Source: Rhodovulum adriaticum
GTDB lineage: Bacteria > Pseudomonadota > Alphaproteobacteria > Rhodobacterales > Rhodobacteraceae
Direction of reading: 5' to 3'
Assembly: GCF_004345735.1 (NCBI RefSeq)
Contig: NZ_SLXL01000005.1
Location: 110,180-174,179 of the forward strand
Length of the DNA: 64,000 nucleotides
Shown piece after piece: positions 1 through 9,336 of this stretch. A model generated the notes under the pieces. That model made no database searches, had not been told where the DNA came from, and saw nothing but the letters and a program-made list of their open reading frames with translations. The position numbers were made by a program, and so were the translations under genes. Numbering within the stretch: position 1 is the first letter of the stretch; each line of letters opens with the position of its first letter.

Positions 1-1631
1 GCGCCGACACACTGCGCCACCTGCCGCCGATGCTGTATCCGCCGATCCGGGCGGACGGCGCCGCCGCGCTGGCCCTGCAAAGCGGGATCGATGCAGCGGG
101 GCTGGCCGCCACGCTGGCGCAGGTCAACGCCCACCTGTCCGGCGGCCCGCCCCCGGACCCGCCGCGCAGCCGGTGGGACAAGGCACCCCTGGCCCCGCTG
201 ACCGGCCCGCTGGCCGCGATCCCGATGCAGCCCGGGCTGGCCTTTACCCGGCACGGGCTGGCCGTCGATGCCGGGGCGCGGGTGCAACTGACCAACGGCG
301 CCCCGGCGCCCCGCCTGTTCGCGGCCGGAACAGCGATGTGCGGCGCGGTGCTGGGGCAGGGATATCTGTCGGGCACGGCGCTGACCATCGCCGGCGTGTT
401 CGGGCGGATCGCCGGGGAAAACGCGGCGAGGCAAGCGCGCGAGGCCCCCGCCGCGCCCATCAAATGCCGAACCGCCGCCGCCCCGCGACCAGTCGCACCA
501 CCACCGCCCCCCTCCGCCGACCCGCTGGCCGAGGCCCGGCGCGCCCTGAACATCTGCAACACCTGCGGGTTCTGCACCGGGCTGTGCGACGTGTTCCCGG
601 CGGCGCAGGCCCGCCCGGACCTGACCGCGGGCGACCTGCGCCACCTGGCGCATCTGTGCCACGATTGCCGGTCCTGCTATTACGATTGCCAATACGCCCC
701 GCCGCACGATTTCGCCGTGAACGTGCCCGCCGCGATGGCAGAGATGCGGACCCGGGAATACCGCAGCACCCTGATCCCCCGCGGGCGCGAGGCCGCAATC
801 ATGGCGGCGGTGTTCACCCTGTGCCTGCTGGGCGTGCCGCTGGCCGCCCTGCTGGCCGTGCCTGCCCCGGTGCTGTTCGCGGTGCAAAGCGGGCCGGGCG
901 CATTCTACGCCGTGATCCCGCACGGGGTCATGTCCGGGGGCGCGGCGCTGGCCTTTGGCGGGGCGGGGGCGCTGTTGGCGCTGCGTGTGGTGCGGTTCTG
1001 GCGCGCGGGCAGCGGCCCCGCGATGCGACTGAGCCCCGGCGCAATGGCCCGCGCACTTGGCGACGTGCTGCGCCTGCGCAACCTGGGCGGCGGTACGCCG
1101 GGGTGCGAAGATCGGGCCGGCCCCACCGGAACGGCGCGGCGATGGGCGCATCACCTGCTGGCCTACGGGTTCGGCCTGACCTTTCTGGCCACGATGGCAG
1201 GGGCGGTGCTGCACCGGGCCGGGCATTTGGCCCCCTACCCGCTGGCCAGCGCGCCGGTTCTGCTGGGCGGGGTGGGCGGTATCGCCATGCTGGCCGGGCT
1301 GGCGGGGCTGGAATGGCGGCGCAGGCACGCCGACCGCGCCCCGGCAACACCGGGGATGGAGCGGGCCGACCGGGTGCTGCGCGCCCAGCTGGCCGTTGTC
1401 GCGGCCTCTGGTCTGGTGCTGCTGGCCGCGCGCGATACCGCCGCGATGGGGGTGCTGCTGGCCCTGCACTTGGGCAGCGTTCTGGGGCTGGCGCTGTGCC
1501 TGCCCTTTGGCAAGCTGTCCCACGGTGCCTACCGCGCCGCGGCGCTGCTGCGCCACGCGGGCGAACGGGCGGCCTGGCGCGCACCCGGCTTGACATCCGC
1601 CGCCGATCGGGGGCATCACCCGGACCGCTAA
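1..1631 (+). CDS. cobZ: CobZ, flavin/Fe-S precorrin-3B synthase, N-terminus missing
   Basis: Incomplete at the window edge; 542 codons are visible, open from the first bases. The first ~145 residues match the C-terminal end of a TcuA-like FAD-dependent dehydrogenase (GQGYLSGTALTIAGVFGRIA). After a Pro-rich linker comes a TcuB/CitB-like half with two cysteine clusters near visible residues 183-225 (CNTCGFCTGLC and CHDCRSCYYDC), which fit two 4Fe-4S centres, and then several hydrophobic membrane segments. In Rhodobacter capsulatus this fused protein, CobZ, replaces the monooxygenase CobG and makes precorrin-3B from precorrin-2-derived substrate. The cob context here supports CobZ over tricarballylate dehydrogenase TcuAB. 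Inference is by family and context; the FAD-binding N-terminus is not visible. Confidence 0.85.
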   Translation, partial: ADTLRHLPPMLYPPIRADGAAALALQSGIDAAGLAATLAQVNAHLSGGPPPDPPRSRWDKAPLAPLTGPLAAIPMQPGLAFTRHGLAVDAGARVQLTNGAPAPRLFAAGTAMCGAVLGQGYLSGTALTIAGVFGRIAGENAARQAREAPAAPIKCRTAAAPRPVAPPPPPSADPLAEARRALNICNTCGFCTGLCDVFPAAQARPDLTAGDLRHLAHLCHDCRSCYYDCQYAPPHDFAVNVPAAMAEMRTREYRSTLIPRGREAAIMAAVFTLCLLGVPLAALLAVPAPVLFAVQSGPGAFYAVIPHGVMSGGAALAFGGAGALLALRVVRFWRAGSGPAMRLSPGAMARALGDVLRLRNLGGGTPGCEDRAGPTGTARRWAHHLLAYGFGLTFLATMAGAVLHRAGHLAPYPLASAPVLLGGVGGIAMLAGLAGLEWRRRHADRAPATPGMERADRVLRAQLAVVAASGLVLLAARDTAAMGVLLALHLGSVLGLALCLPFGKLSHGAYRAAALLRHAGERAAWRAPGLTSAADRGHHPDR

Positions 1632-1736
1632 GCCGCCCGCCGGAACGCCGCCGGTCAATGCGGCAAGAGGTCCAATCGCCCATCCCGGGCGCCCCGGACC
1701 GGCCCGACGATCACCAAACCGGGGGACCGGGACGCC

Positions 1737-2753
1737 ATGCACGATATCCTTCGCGGCAGCCAGGGGCTGGACCACCCGGCAGCGCTGGACGACCTGGCCC
1801 AGGATCCGGCCCCGCTGATCGTGCTGTCGGGCGAAGAGGCCACCCTGGTCGCCTTTGCCGCCGGGTGGCATCGCGGCGGCGGATGCACGGGACGCCTGCC
1901 GGGCCTGCGGCTGACACGGCTGGACGCCCTGCGCGATCAGCACCGGGCCGAGCGGTATGCCGCGCGCACGCTGGCCGGGGCGCAGGGTATCCTTGTGCGT
2001 CCGGCGCAGGATCAGGCCGGGCTGGACCCCGTGCTGAACCGCATCGCGGCACTGGCCCGCGACACCGGCATCGCCTTGGCCATCCTGCCCGCTGGCGGGG
2101 CGCCCGATCCGCGCTCCAGCCTGCCGCTTTCCACCCTGAGCCGCCTGGCCGCGCTGTGCGACAGCGGCGGCGCGGTCGCCGCACAGGCGGCGCTGGCGCA
2201 ACTGGCACTGGCGGCGGGGCTGTATGCCGGACCGGTCGCAGGCCCCAAGCTGTTGCCCCCGGTCGGCACCTGGACGCCCGAACATGGCCCTGGCTGCCCG
2301 CTGGCCGGGTTGGAACCGGATACCACCCGCCCACGCGTCGCGCTGTGCTTTGACCGGGCCGATCTGGCCGGGGCGGATATTGCCCCGATCGCAGCGCTGA
2401 CCCATGCCCTGCGCGATCGCGGCTGCGCGGTCACCGCACTGTTCAGGGCCGACACGCAGGCCGACAGCGCATGGATGGCGCGGCAACTGACGGCGCTGGC
2501 CCCCGCGGCGATCCTGAGCACACGGCCCGGCGCCCCCGTTGCGGACAGCCCCGCGCCGGTGCTGGTGGCCGCCCTGCTGGAGGCCGACAAACCCGCTGCA
2601 ACGCTGGCCCCGACACCCGATTTCGCCGGGATCGCAGCCATCCGCAGCGCCGGTGCACGCGACCCGCACCTGCAATTCACACCCCGCCGGTATGACATCT
2701 GCCCCGACCGTATCGCGGCCATCGCGAACCGGGTGATCGGGCGGATCGGCTGA
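1737..2753 (+). CDS. CobN N-terminal-domain-like protein (no chelatase core)
   Basis: A 338-residue protein that resembles only the first part of the large cobaltochelatase subunit CobN: a start of the type LIVLSGEEATLVAFAAGW, then TLAGAQGILVR, IALAILPAGGAPDPRSSL and an ending that looks like the domain after it (PRVALCFDRADLAG). Full CobN has over 1000 residues; the metal-chelating core is absent and the frame ends cleanly with a stop, followed after about 100 bp by cobH. It could be an accessory subunit, a domain split off during evolution or a decayed gene; the ORF is intact with normal codon bias, which argues against decay. No strong ribosome binding site precedes the ATG. Confidence 0.65.
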   Translation: MHDILRGSQGLDHPAALDDLAQDPAPLIVLSGEEATLVAFAAGWHRGGGCTGRLPGLRLTRLDALRDQHRAERYAARTLAGAQGILVRPAQDQAGLDPVLNRIAALARDTGIALAILPAGGAPDPRSSLPLSTLSRLAALCDSGGAVAAQAALAQLALAAGLYAGPVAGPKLLPPVGTWTPEHGPGCPLAGLEPDTTRPRVALCFDRADLAGADIAPIAALTHALRDRGCAVTALFRADTQADSAWMARQLTALAPAAILSTRPGAPVADSPAPVLVAALLEADKPAATLAPTPDFAGIAAIRSAGARDPHLQFTPRRYDICPDRIAAIANRVIGRIG

Positions 2754-2859
2754 CCCCGGCGGCCCCCGGGGGCGTTTGAGGCTTGCCTCGCGCCGCCCTA
2801 CATGGGATGTGGCCGGTCTGACGCACCCCAGGCGGAGCACACCGGAACGAGGCCAGGCG

Positions 2860-3489
2860 ATGCCCCATGCTTATGAAAAAGACGGCGCGGCGATCTATGC
2901 GGAATCCTTCGCGATCATCCGGGCAGAGGCCGATCTGGCCCGGTTCGACGCGGACGAGGAACAGGTCGCGGTCCGCATGATCCACGCCGCGGGCATGGTG
3001 GACCTTGCCCCGCATATCCACTTCTCCCCTGGTTTCGTGACGGCCGCGCGCACCGCGCTGGAGGACGGCGCGCCGATCCTGTGCGACGCGCGCATGGTGT
3101 CCGAGGGCGTGACCCGCGCCCGCCTGCCCGCCGACAATCAGGTGATCTGCACCCTGTGGGCCGAGGGGATCGCCGAAAAGGCCGCCGCAATGGGCAACAC
3201 GCGATCCGCCGCCGCGCTGGAACTATGGCGCCCGCACCTGGCCGGGGCGGTCGTCGCCATTGGCAACGCACCCACCGCCCTGTTCCACCTGCTGAACATG
3301 CTGGAAGACCCCGATTGCCCGCGCCCCGCCGCGATCATCGGCTGCCCGGTCGGCTTTGTCGGGGCGGCGGAATCCAAGGCCGCGCTGTGGGCCGAACAAC
3401 CCGTGCCCTGCGGCATCATCGAGGGGCGGCTGGGCGGTAGCGCGATCACGGTTGCCGCCATCAACGCCATCGCGAGCCGCAAGGAATGA
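2860..3489 (+). CDS. cobH: CobH, precorrin-8X methylmutase
   Basis: A 209-residue protein that converts precorrin-8X to hydrogenobyrinic acid by a methyl shift from C11 to C12. It shows the family start (YEKDGAAIYAESFAIIRAEADL), the segment RMIHAAGMVDLAPHIHFSPG with the conserved histidine, and CPVGFVGAAESK. A longer frame opens at 2776, but the ATG at 2860 gives the usual family length and alignable N-terminus, so I chose it. Its stop overlaps the cobI start by 4 bp (ATGA), which suggests translational coupling inside the cob operon. Confidence 0.95.
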   Translation: MPHAYEKDGAAIYAESFAIIRAEADLARFDADEEQVAVRMIHAAGMVDLAPHIHFSPGFVTAARTALEDGAPILCDARMVSEGVTRARLPADNQVICTLWAEGIAEKAAAMGNTRSAAALELWRPHLAGAVVAIGNAPTALFHLLNMLEDPDCPRPAAIIGCPVGFVGAAESKAALWAEQPVPCGIIEGRLGGSAITVAAINAIASRKE

Positions 3490-4214
3490 CCACGGGCACC
3501 GTATACGGCCTGGGGCTTGGCCCCGGCGCAGCCGATCTGATGAGCGTGCGCGCCGACCGCCTGCTGCGCGCGGCCACCCATGTCGCCTATTTCCGCAAGG
3601 CGGGGCGCGCCGGACAGGCCCGCCAGATCGTTCAGGGGCTGATCCCCGAGGGGGCCGTCGAATTCCCGATGGAATACCCCGTCACCACTGAAATCCCGCT
3701 GGACGACCCGCGCTATAACCAGATCATGTCCGCCTTTTACGCCGACTGCACCGCGCATCTGCAGGCGCTGGCCCAGGGCGGCGCGGATGTGGTGGTGTTG
3801 TGCGAGGGCGATCCGTTCTTCTACGGCTCGTTCATGCATCTTTACACCCGGCTCAACGGCGTCGTCCCGGTCGAGATCGTGCCCGGCATCACCGGCATGT
3901 CGGCCGCCTGGACGGCCAGCGGCGCGCCGATCACCTGGGGCGACGACATCCTGACCGTGCTGCCCGGCACCCTGCCCGAGGATACCTTGGTCGAGGGCAT
4001 AACGGGCGCGGATGCCCTGGTCGTGATGAAGATGGGCCGCCACCTGCCCAAGCTGCGCCGCGCGCTGGACCGCGCCGGGCGCTTGGCCGAGGCCTGGCTG
4101 GTCGAATACGCCGCCATGCCGAACCAGCGCGTAACGCGGCTGACCGAATACGCGGGCGAAACGGCGCCCTATTTCTCGATCCTTTTGCTGCACGGGCGGG
4201 GGCGGCGGCCATGA
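3486..4214 (+). CDS. cobI: CobI, precorrin-2 C20-methyltransferase
   Basis: A 242-residue SAM-dependent tetrapyrrole methyltransferase that makes precorrin-3A. The N-terminal SAM loop reads GLGLGPGAADLMSVRA, and the family motifs VVVLCEGDPFFYGSFMHLY and EIVPGITGMSAAW follow near residues 100-135. The LCEGDPFFYGS form is characteristic of CobI/CbiL within the family. The stop codon overlaps the cobJ ATG. Confidence 0.95.
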   Translation: MTTGTVYGLGLGPGAADLMSVRADRLLRAATHVAYFRKAGRAGQARQIVQGLIPEGAVEFPMEYPVTTEIPLDDPRYNQIMSAFYADCTAHLQALAQGGADVVVLCEGDPFFYGSFMHLYTRLNGVVPVEIVPGITGMSAAWTASGAPITWGDDILTVLPGTLPEDTLVEGITGADALVVMKMGRHLPKLRRALDRAGRLAEAWLVEYAAMPNQRVTRLTEYAGETAPYFSILLLHGRGRRP

Positions 4215-4963
4215 GCGGCTGGGTCGTCATCGCCGGGCTGGGCCCCGGATCGGACGCGCTGGTCACGCCAGAGGTGACGGTCGCGCTGGCGCAGGCAACC
4301 GACGTGGTGGGCTATGTCCCCTATGTGGCCCGCGTCGCCCCGCGCGCAGGGCTGGTGCTGCATGCCTCTGACAACCGGGTGGAACTGGACCGCGCGCGCC
4401 ATGCGCTGGAAATGGCCGCAGCGGGGCGGCGCGTGGTCGTCGTATCCTCGGGCGATCCGGGGGTGTTCGCCATGGCCTCGGCCGTGTTCGAGGCGGTAGA
4501 GGCCGGGCCAGACGCATGGCGCGACCTGGACATCCGCGTCCTGCCCGGCATCACCGCGATGCTGGCCGCCGCCGCGCGCGCGGGCGCACCCCTGGGGCAC
4601 GATTTCTGCGCGATCAACCTGTCCGACAACCTGAAACCCTGGACGCTGATCGAAAAACGCCTGCGCCTGGCGGTTGAGGCCGATTTCGCCATGGCCTTTT
4701 ACAACCCGCGATCCAAGGCCCGGCCCGAGGGGTTCGCCCGCGCACTGGACGTTCTGCGCGCGGCCTGTGGCGATGCCCGCCCGGTGATCTTTGCCCGTGC
4801 GGTATCCACCCCCGAAGAGGCGATCCGCACCGTCCCCCTGACCGAGGCCACCCCCGAGATGGCCGATATGCGCACCGTGGTCATCGTGGGTTCTTCCCTG
4901 ACGCGGATCATCGCGCGAAACGGGGCGCCCATCGTCTATACCCCGAGGTTCACCCCGGAATGA
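4211..4963 (+). CDS. cobJ: CobJ, precorrin-3B C17-methyltransferase
   Basis: A 250-residue methyltransferase that contracts the macrocycle ring, making precorrin-4. The SAM loop is GLGPGSDALVTPEV, followed by VVVSSGDPGVFAMASAVFE, VLPGITAMLAAAARAGAPLGHDF and FYNPRSKARPEGF, the last typical of CobJ/CbiH. The start at 4211 overlaps the cobI stop. Its 3' end overlaps the 3' end of antisense cobK by 28 bp. Confidence 0.95.
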   Translation: MSGWVVIAGLGPGSDALVTPEVTVALAQATDVVGYVPYVARVAPRAGLVLHASDNRVELDRARHALEMAAAGRRVVVVSSGDPGVFAMASAVFEAVEAGPDAWRDLDIRVLPGITAMLAAAARAGAPLGHDFCAINLSDNLKPWTLIEKRLRLAVEADFAMAFYNPRSKARPEGFARALDVLRAACGDARPVIFARAVSTPEEAIRTVPLTEATPEMADMRTVVIVGSSLTRIIARNGAPIVYTPRFTPE

Positions 4964-5691
4964 GCCAGCCAGTCCAGAACCTGGTCCGGCGTTGCGCATT
5001 CGGGCCGCACGGGCAGGGCCGGCCGGTCGATCATCAGCACCGGCAGGTTCAGGGCGCGCGCCGCGTCGATCTTGGCCCGCGCGCCGGTGCCGCCTGCGTT
5101 CTTGGACACCACCAGGTCGATTGCGTGCTCTTGCATCAGGGCGCGGTCGCCCGCCTGGGTGAATGGCCCGCGCGAGATCACGGCGACATGATCGGGCAAG
5201 GGCGGCGGCGCATCCGGCGCATCCACCAGTCGCAACAGGTAGAAATGCTGCGGCTGGGCGGCAAAGGCATCCAGATGCATCCGCCCCACGGCCAGCATAA
5301 CCCGGCGCGCGGGACCGGCCAGCGCGTCTACCGCGGCAGGGATGTCGGCCACACGCTGCCAGCGGTCGTCGGGCTGTTCGTCCCATGCCGGGCGGGTCAG
5401 GGCGATCAGCGGCACACCCTCGGCGGCGCAGGCGTCAGCGGCGTTCCGGCTCATCTGCGCGGCAAAGGGATGGGTGGCATCGACCACATGCGTTACCGCA
5501 TTATCGCGCAGCCAGGCACGCAGGCCCGCGACACCACCAAACCCGCCACTGCGCGTGGGGATCGGCTGGGGTTTGGGCCGGTCCACCCGGCCCGCATAGG
5601 ACAGCACCGCCGGGATATCGCGCCCGGCCACAACGCGGGCCAGCGCGCTGGCCTCGGTCGTGCCGCCAAGGATCAAGAGGTTGGGTCGCAT
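4936..5691 (-). CDS. cobK: CobK, precorrin-6A reductase
   Basis: A 251-residue NAD(P)H-dependent reductase making precorrin-6B. Visible family motifs are LLILGGTTEASALARVVA at the N-terminus, VVDATHPFAAQMSRNA, RMHLDAF and VVSKNAGGTGARAKIDAA near the C-terminus. It is the only biosynthetic cob gene of this block on the minus strand. Its ATG (5689-5691) overlaps the cobL ATG (5690-5692), so the divergent start codons share two base pairs, and its 3' end overlaps cobJ. A promoter for it must therefore lie inside cobL. The forward transcript of the cob operon is antisense to this whole gene. Confidence 0.93.
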   Translation of the reverse strand: MRPNLLILGGTTEASALARVVAGRDIPAVLSYAGRVDRPKPQPIPTRSGGFGGVAGLRAWLRDNAVTHVVDATHPFAAQMSRNAADACAAEGVPLIALTRPAWDEQPDDRWQRVADIPAAVDALAGPARRVMLAVGRMHLDAFAAQPQHFYLLRLVDAPDAPPPLPDHVAVISRGPFTQAGDRALMQEHAIDLVVSKNAGGTGARAKIDAARALNLPVLMIDRPALPVRPECATPDQVLDWLAHSGVNLGV

Positions 5692-6889
5692 GGCTAAGGC
5701 TCCTTGGCTGACCATCGTTGGGTTGGGCGAAGATGGCCCGGACGGCCTGCCGCCCGCAAGCCGCGCCGCGCTGGACGCCGCCGAAATCGTGATGGGCCCG
5801 CCCCGGCACCTGGCCCTGCTGCCCGATCTGGGGGCCGAGCGGGTGGAATGGCCCGCACCCTTTGCCGATGGCCTGCCGCTGCTGCATGGAATGCGCGGGC
5901 GGCGGGTCGTCGTGCTGGCCTCGGGCGATCCGTTCTGGTTCGGCGCGGGCAGCGTGATCGCGCGAGAATTCGACCCGGGCGAGTGGCGCGCCCTGCCCGG
6001 CCCGTCCACCTTTTCGCTGGCCGCCGCCCGGCTGGGCTGGCCGTTGGAGGTCACGCTATGCCTGGGCCTGCACGCCGCGCCCCTGGCCCGGCTGCGCCCG
6101 CACCTGGCACGCGGCGCGCGTGCGCTGGTGCTGGTGCGCGACGGCGCGGCGGTGCACGATCTGGCCCGCTGGCTGTGCGGGCAGGGGTTTGGCGCCAGCA
6201 CCCTGTGGGTGATGCAGGCGCTTGGCGGCCCGCGCGAACATGTGCGCCGCGCCACCGCCGACACCCTGGATTTCGACGATATCGCCCACCCGGTCTGCGT
6301 CGGGCTGGATTGCGCCGGCAACGGCGCCACGATCCCGGCGGCCAGCGGCTGGCCTGACGAGGTGTTCGCCCATGACGGCCAGATCACCAAGCGCCCGGTG
6401 CGCGCGCTGACCCTGTCGGCCCTGGCCCCGCATCCGGGTGAACAGCTGTGGGATATCGGCGGCGGGTCGGGTTCTATCGCGATCGAATGGCTGGCCTGCC
6501 ACCCGTCGCTGTCCGCCACCAGCATAGAGGCCGACCCCGACCGCGCCGCCCGCATCCGCGCCAATGCGGATGCCCTGGGGGCCGACCGCCTGCGCGTGGT
6601 GCAGGGCTGCGCGCCGGACGCGCTAGCGGATCTTGCCCCGCCCGATACGGTGTTCATCGGCGGGGGGCTGTCGCAGGCGTTGCTGACCGATCTGTGGGCG
6701 CGGCTGACCCCCGGCGTGCGGATCGTGGCCAACGCCGTCACGCTGGAATCCGAGGCACTGCTGACCACATGGCAAGCCGATCACGGCGGCGATTTGCTGC
6801 GGCTGGAGTTGTCCCACGCGCAACCGCTGGGGGGCAAGCGCGGCTGGCGCGCGGCCTACCCCATCGTGCAATGGAGCGTGACACGATGA
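5690..6889 (+). CDS. cobL: CobL, precorrin-6Y C5,15-methyltransferase (decarboxylating)
   Basis: A 399-residue fusion enzyme: a CbiE-type methyltransferase half (about residues 1-200, with [14 protein letters not shown] and [17 protein letters not shown]) and a CbiT-type half (about residues 215-399, with the SAM-binding loop [15 protein letters not shown] near residue 250). It methylates C5 and C15 and decarboxylates the C12 acetate to give precorrin-8X. I chose the ATG at 5690 because [16 protein letters not shown] begins the family domain; a frame extension to 5660 adds ten residues without homology. The stop overlaps the next gene by 4 bp. Confidence 0.95.
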   Translation: MAKAPWLTIVGLGEDGPDGLPPASRAALDAAEIVMGPPRHLALLPDLGAERVEWPAPFADGLPLLHGMRGRRVVVLASGDPFWFGAGSVIAREFDPGEWRALPGPSTFSLAAARLGWPLEVTLCLGLHAAPLARLRPHLARGARALVLVRDGAAVHDLARWLCGQGFGASTLWVMQALGGPREHVRRATADTLDFDDIAHPVCVGLDCAGNGATIPAASGWPDEVFAHDGQITKRPVRALTLSALAPHPGEQLWDIGGGSGSIAIEWLACHPSLSATSIEADPDRAARIRANADALGADRLRVVQGCAPDALADLAPPDTVFIGGGLSQALLTDLWARLTPGVRIVANAVTLESEALLTTWQADHGGDLLRLELSHAQPLGGKRGWRAAYPIVQWSVTR

Positions 6890-7254
6890 GGGTAGCAGGC
6901 TTCGGCTTTCGACAGGCCGCGACGGTGGACAGCCTGACCGATGCGCTGGCGCAGGCCGGGGGCGCCGTGGGGCTGGCCGCGCTGGCCGCGCCCGCGGACA
7001 AGGCCGCCGCGCAATGCCTGGCGGGTCTTGCCGCGCGGCTGGGCCTGCCGATCCAACCCGTGCCCGCCGACCGGCTACGCGCGATCGACACCCCGACGCA
7101 GGCCGCCCGCGTACTGGCCGCGCGCGGCACCGGATCGGTGGCAGAGGCCGCCGCGCTGTCCGCTGCCGGGCCCGGCGCGCGACTGCTGAGTTCCCGCCAG
7201 ATTTCCACCGACCGGATGGCCAGTTGCGCCATCGCAACCGGAGACACGCCATGA
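6886..7254 (+). CDS. cobE: CobE / CbiG C-terminal domain protein
   Basis: A 122-residue protein of the CobE/CbiG_C family. Recognisable are the N-terminal [25 protein letters not shown] and the C-terminal [21 protein letters not shown]. In the aerobic pathway CobE is found with the tetrapyrrole methyltransferases and may be a carrier or helper protein; its exact step is not established. It starts on the cobL stop (ATGA) and its own stop overlaps the cobM start, so it is translationally embedded in the operon. Confidence 0.9.
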   Translation: MRVAGFGFRQAATVDSLTDALAQAGGAVGLAALAAPADKAAAQCLAGLAARLGLPIQPVPADRLRAIDTPTQAARVLAARGTGSVAEAAALSAAGPGARLLSSRQISTDRMASCAIATGDTP

Positions 7255-8030
7255 CCGTTCATTTCATCGGCGCCGGCCCCGGCGCCCCCGACCTGCTGAC
7301 CCTGCGCGGGCGCGACCTGATCGCGACCTGCCCGGTCTGCCTGTATGCCGGGTCGCTGGTGCCAGAGGCAATCTTGGACCATTGCCCCCCCGGCGCGCGG
7401 ATCGTGAACACCGCGCCCCTGGACCTGGACGCCATCGTCGCCGAGTGCCGCGCCGCCCATGACGCAGGTCACGACGTGGCGCGGCTGCATTCGGGCGATC
7501 TGTCGGTCTGGTCGGCGATGGGCGAACAACTGCGCCGCCTGCGGGCCGAGGGCATCCCGGTCAGCGTCACGCCCGGCGTGCCCTCCTTTGCCGCGGCGGC
7601 GGCCGCATTGGGCACGGAACTGACCCTGCCGGGACTGGCGCAATCGGTGGTGCTGACCCGCACGCCGGGGCGGGCGTCATCGATGCCAGAGGGCGAAAGC
7701 CTGGCCAATTTCGCCGCCACCGGCGCGACGCTGGCCATTCACCTGTCGATCCACAACCTAGGCACCGTGGTCGCCGACCTGACACCGCATTACGGCGCCG
7801 ATTGCCCGGTCGCCATCGTCTATCGCGCCAGTTGGCCGGAACAGCAGATCCTGCGCGGCACGCTGGCCACCATCCAGAATGCGATGCCCGACGATATCGA
7901 ACGCACGGCGCTGATTCTGGTCGGCCCGGCCCTGGGGGGCGAGGGGTTCGACGAAAGCTGCCTGTACGCGCCCGATTACGACCGGCGTTTCCGCCCGCAA
8001 CGGGCAACCGGAGGGCACGATGGGGACTAG
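7251..8030 (+). CDS. cobM: CobM, precorrin-4 C11-methyltransferase
   Basis: A 259-residue SAM-dependent methyltransferase producing precorrin-5. Family motifs are [47 protein letters not shown] and [20 protein letters not shown]; the LHSGD form and the VYRASWPEQ segment are typical of CobM/CbiF. The start at 7251 follows the cobE stop by overlap, and its 3' end overlaps cobB by 11 bp in another frame. Confidence 0.95.
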   Translation: MTVHFIGAGPGAPDLLTLRGRDLIATCPVCLYAGSLVPEAILDHCPPGARIVNTAPLDLDAIVAECRAAHDAGHDVARLHSGDLSVWSAMGEQLRRLRAEGIPVSVTPGVPSFAAAAAALGTELTLPGLAQSVVLTRTPGRASSMPEGESLANFAATGATLAIHLSIHNLGTVVADLTPHYGADCPVAIVYRASWPEQQILRGTLATIQNAMPDDIERTALILVGPALGGEGFDESCLYAPDYDRRFRPQRATGGHDGD

Positions 8031-9336
8031 CCCGCCCGGCCTGGTGATCGCCGCCCCCGCCTCGGGCAGCGGCAAGACGACCCTGATGCTGGGCCTGCTG
8101 CGCGCCCTGCGCGAGGCCGGGTTGCGGGTGCAACCGTTCAAGAACGGCCCCGATTACATCGACCCGGCCTTTCACCGGATCGCTGCGGGGCGGGCGTCCT
8201 ACAACCTGGACCTTTGGGCGATGGGCGGGGGGCTGTTGCAGGCCATCGCCGCGCAGGCGGGGGACGCGGACATCGTGATCGCCGAGGGGGCGATGGGTCT
8301 GTATGACGGCACGCTGACGCCGGGCGTGTCGGGACGCGGGTCCAGCGCGGAACTGGCGCGCGCCTTTGGCTGGCCGGTGGTGCTGGTGCTGGATGTGGGC
8401 GGGCAGGCGCAATCGGCGGCGGCCACGGCCCTGGGCTTTGCCCGCCATCCCGACGCGCCGCCGCTGGCCGGCGTGATCCTGAACCGGCTGGGCGGGGCAC
8501 GCCACGCCGACATGATCCGCGCGGAAATGGACCGATTGGGCATCGCCGTTCTGGGCGCCCTGCCCCGCCGACCGGAAATCACCCTGCCCGAACGCCACCT
8601 GGGGCTGGTGCAGGCGCAGGAACATGCCGATGCCGAGGGCGCGATTGCGCAACTGGCCGCGCTGATGCGCGACCATGTCGATCTGGACGCCCTGCGCGCC
8701 GCGGCCCGCACCGCCCCCACAGCTACCGCCGCGGACTGGCCGCGCCCGCCCGCGCAGCGGATCGCACTGGCCCGGGACGCGGCGTTTTCCTTTACGTACC
8801 CGCACCTTCTGGAGGGCTGGCGCCGCGCGGGGGCGGAAATTCTGCCGTTTTCACCCCTGGCCGATCAGGCGCCCGATCCCTCTGCCGATCTGGTCTGGCT
8901 GCCCGGCGGTTATCCGGAACTGCATGCCGGCCGACTGGCGGCGGCAGGCACCTTTCTGGACGGTCTGCGCCGCCATGCCGAAACGCGCCCGGTGCATGGC
9001 GAATGCGGCGGCTACATGGTGCTGGGGCAGGCGCTGGTCGATGGGGACGGGCAGCGCCACGCGATGGCGGGTCTGCTGGGCCTTGTGACCAGCTATGAAC
9101 ACCGCCGGTTGCACCTGGGCTATCGCCGCGCCACGCTGGCCGCAGACATGCCCGGCGCCGCGCAAGGGGCGGTGTTGAACGGGCACGAATTCCATTATTC
9201 CACCATACTGGAACAGCCCGATCCGCCGCTGGCCCACGTCACCGATGCAAACGGGCGCGCCGTGCCCGAAACCGGGTCGGTCCGGGGGCGGGTCACGGGC
9301 TCTTTCTTTCACCTCATCGCAGAGGCTGCCGCATGA
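8020..9336 (+). CDS. cobB: CobB, hydrogenobyrinic/cobyrinic acid a,c-diamide synthase
   Basis: A 438-residue ATP- and glutamine-dependent amidase. The N-terminal ATPase half has the P-loop [19 protein letters not shown] near residue 10 and [16 protein letters not shown], and the C-terminal class I glutamine amidotransferase half has the nucleophile in [14 protein letters not shown] (Cys about residue 328) and the late motif GHEFHYSTI. It amidates the a and c acetate side chains before cobalt insertion in the aerobic route. Its stop overlaps the cobA start. Confidence 0.95.
   Translation: MGTSPPGLVIAAPASGSGKTTLMLGLLRALREAGLRVQPFKNGPDYIDPAFHRIAAGRASYNLDLWAMGGGLLQAIAAQAGDADIVIAEGAMGLYDGTLTPGVSGRGSSAELARAFGWPVVLVLDVGGQAQSAAATALGFARHPDAPPLAGVILNRLGGARHADMIRAEMDRLGIAVLGALPRRPEITLPERHLGLVQAQEHADAEGAIAQLAALMRDHVDLDALRAAARTAPTATAADWPRPPAQRIALARDAAFSFTYPHLLEGWRRAGAEILPFSPLADQAPDPSADLVWLPGGYPELHAGRLAAAGTFLDGLRRHAETRPVHGECGGYMVLGQALVDGDGQRHAMAGLLGLVTSYEHRRLHLGYRRATLAADMPGAAQGAVLNGHEFHYSTILEQPDPPLAHVTDANGRAVPETGSVRGRVTGSFFHLIAEAAA

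Noticed and set aside
1..1631. Tricarballylate utilisation proteins TcuA/TcuB
   Set aside because: The two halves are fused and the gene leads an aerobic cobalamin operon that lacks cobG, which fits CobZ better.
173..2353. A 726-codon plus-strand frame across the cobZ end and the CobN-like gene
   Set aside because: Arg/Gly/Pro-rich out-of-frame shadow; cobZ and the CobN-like ORF have real homology in their own frames.
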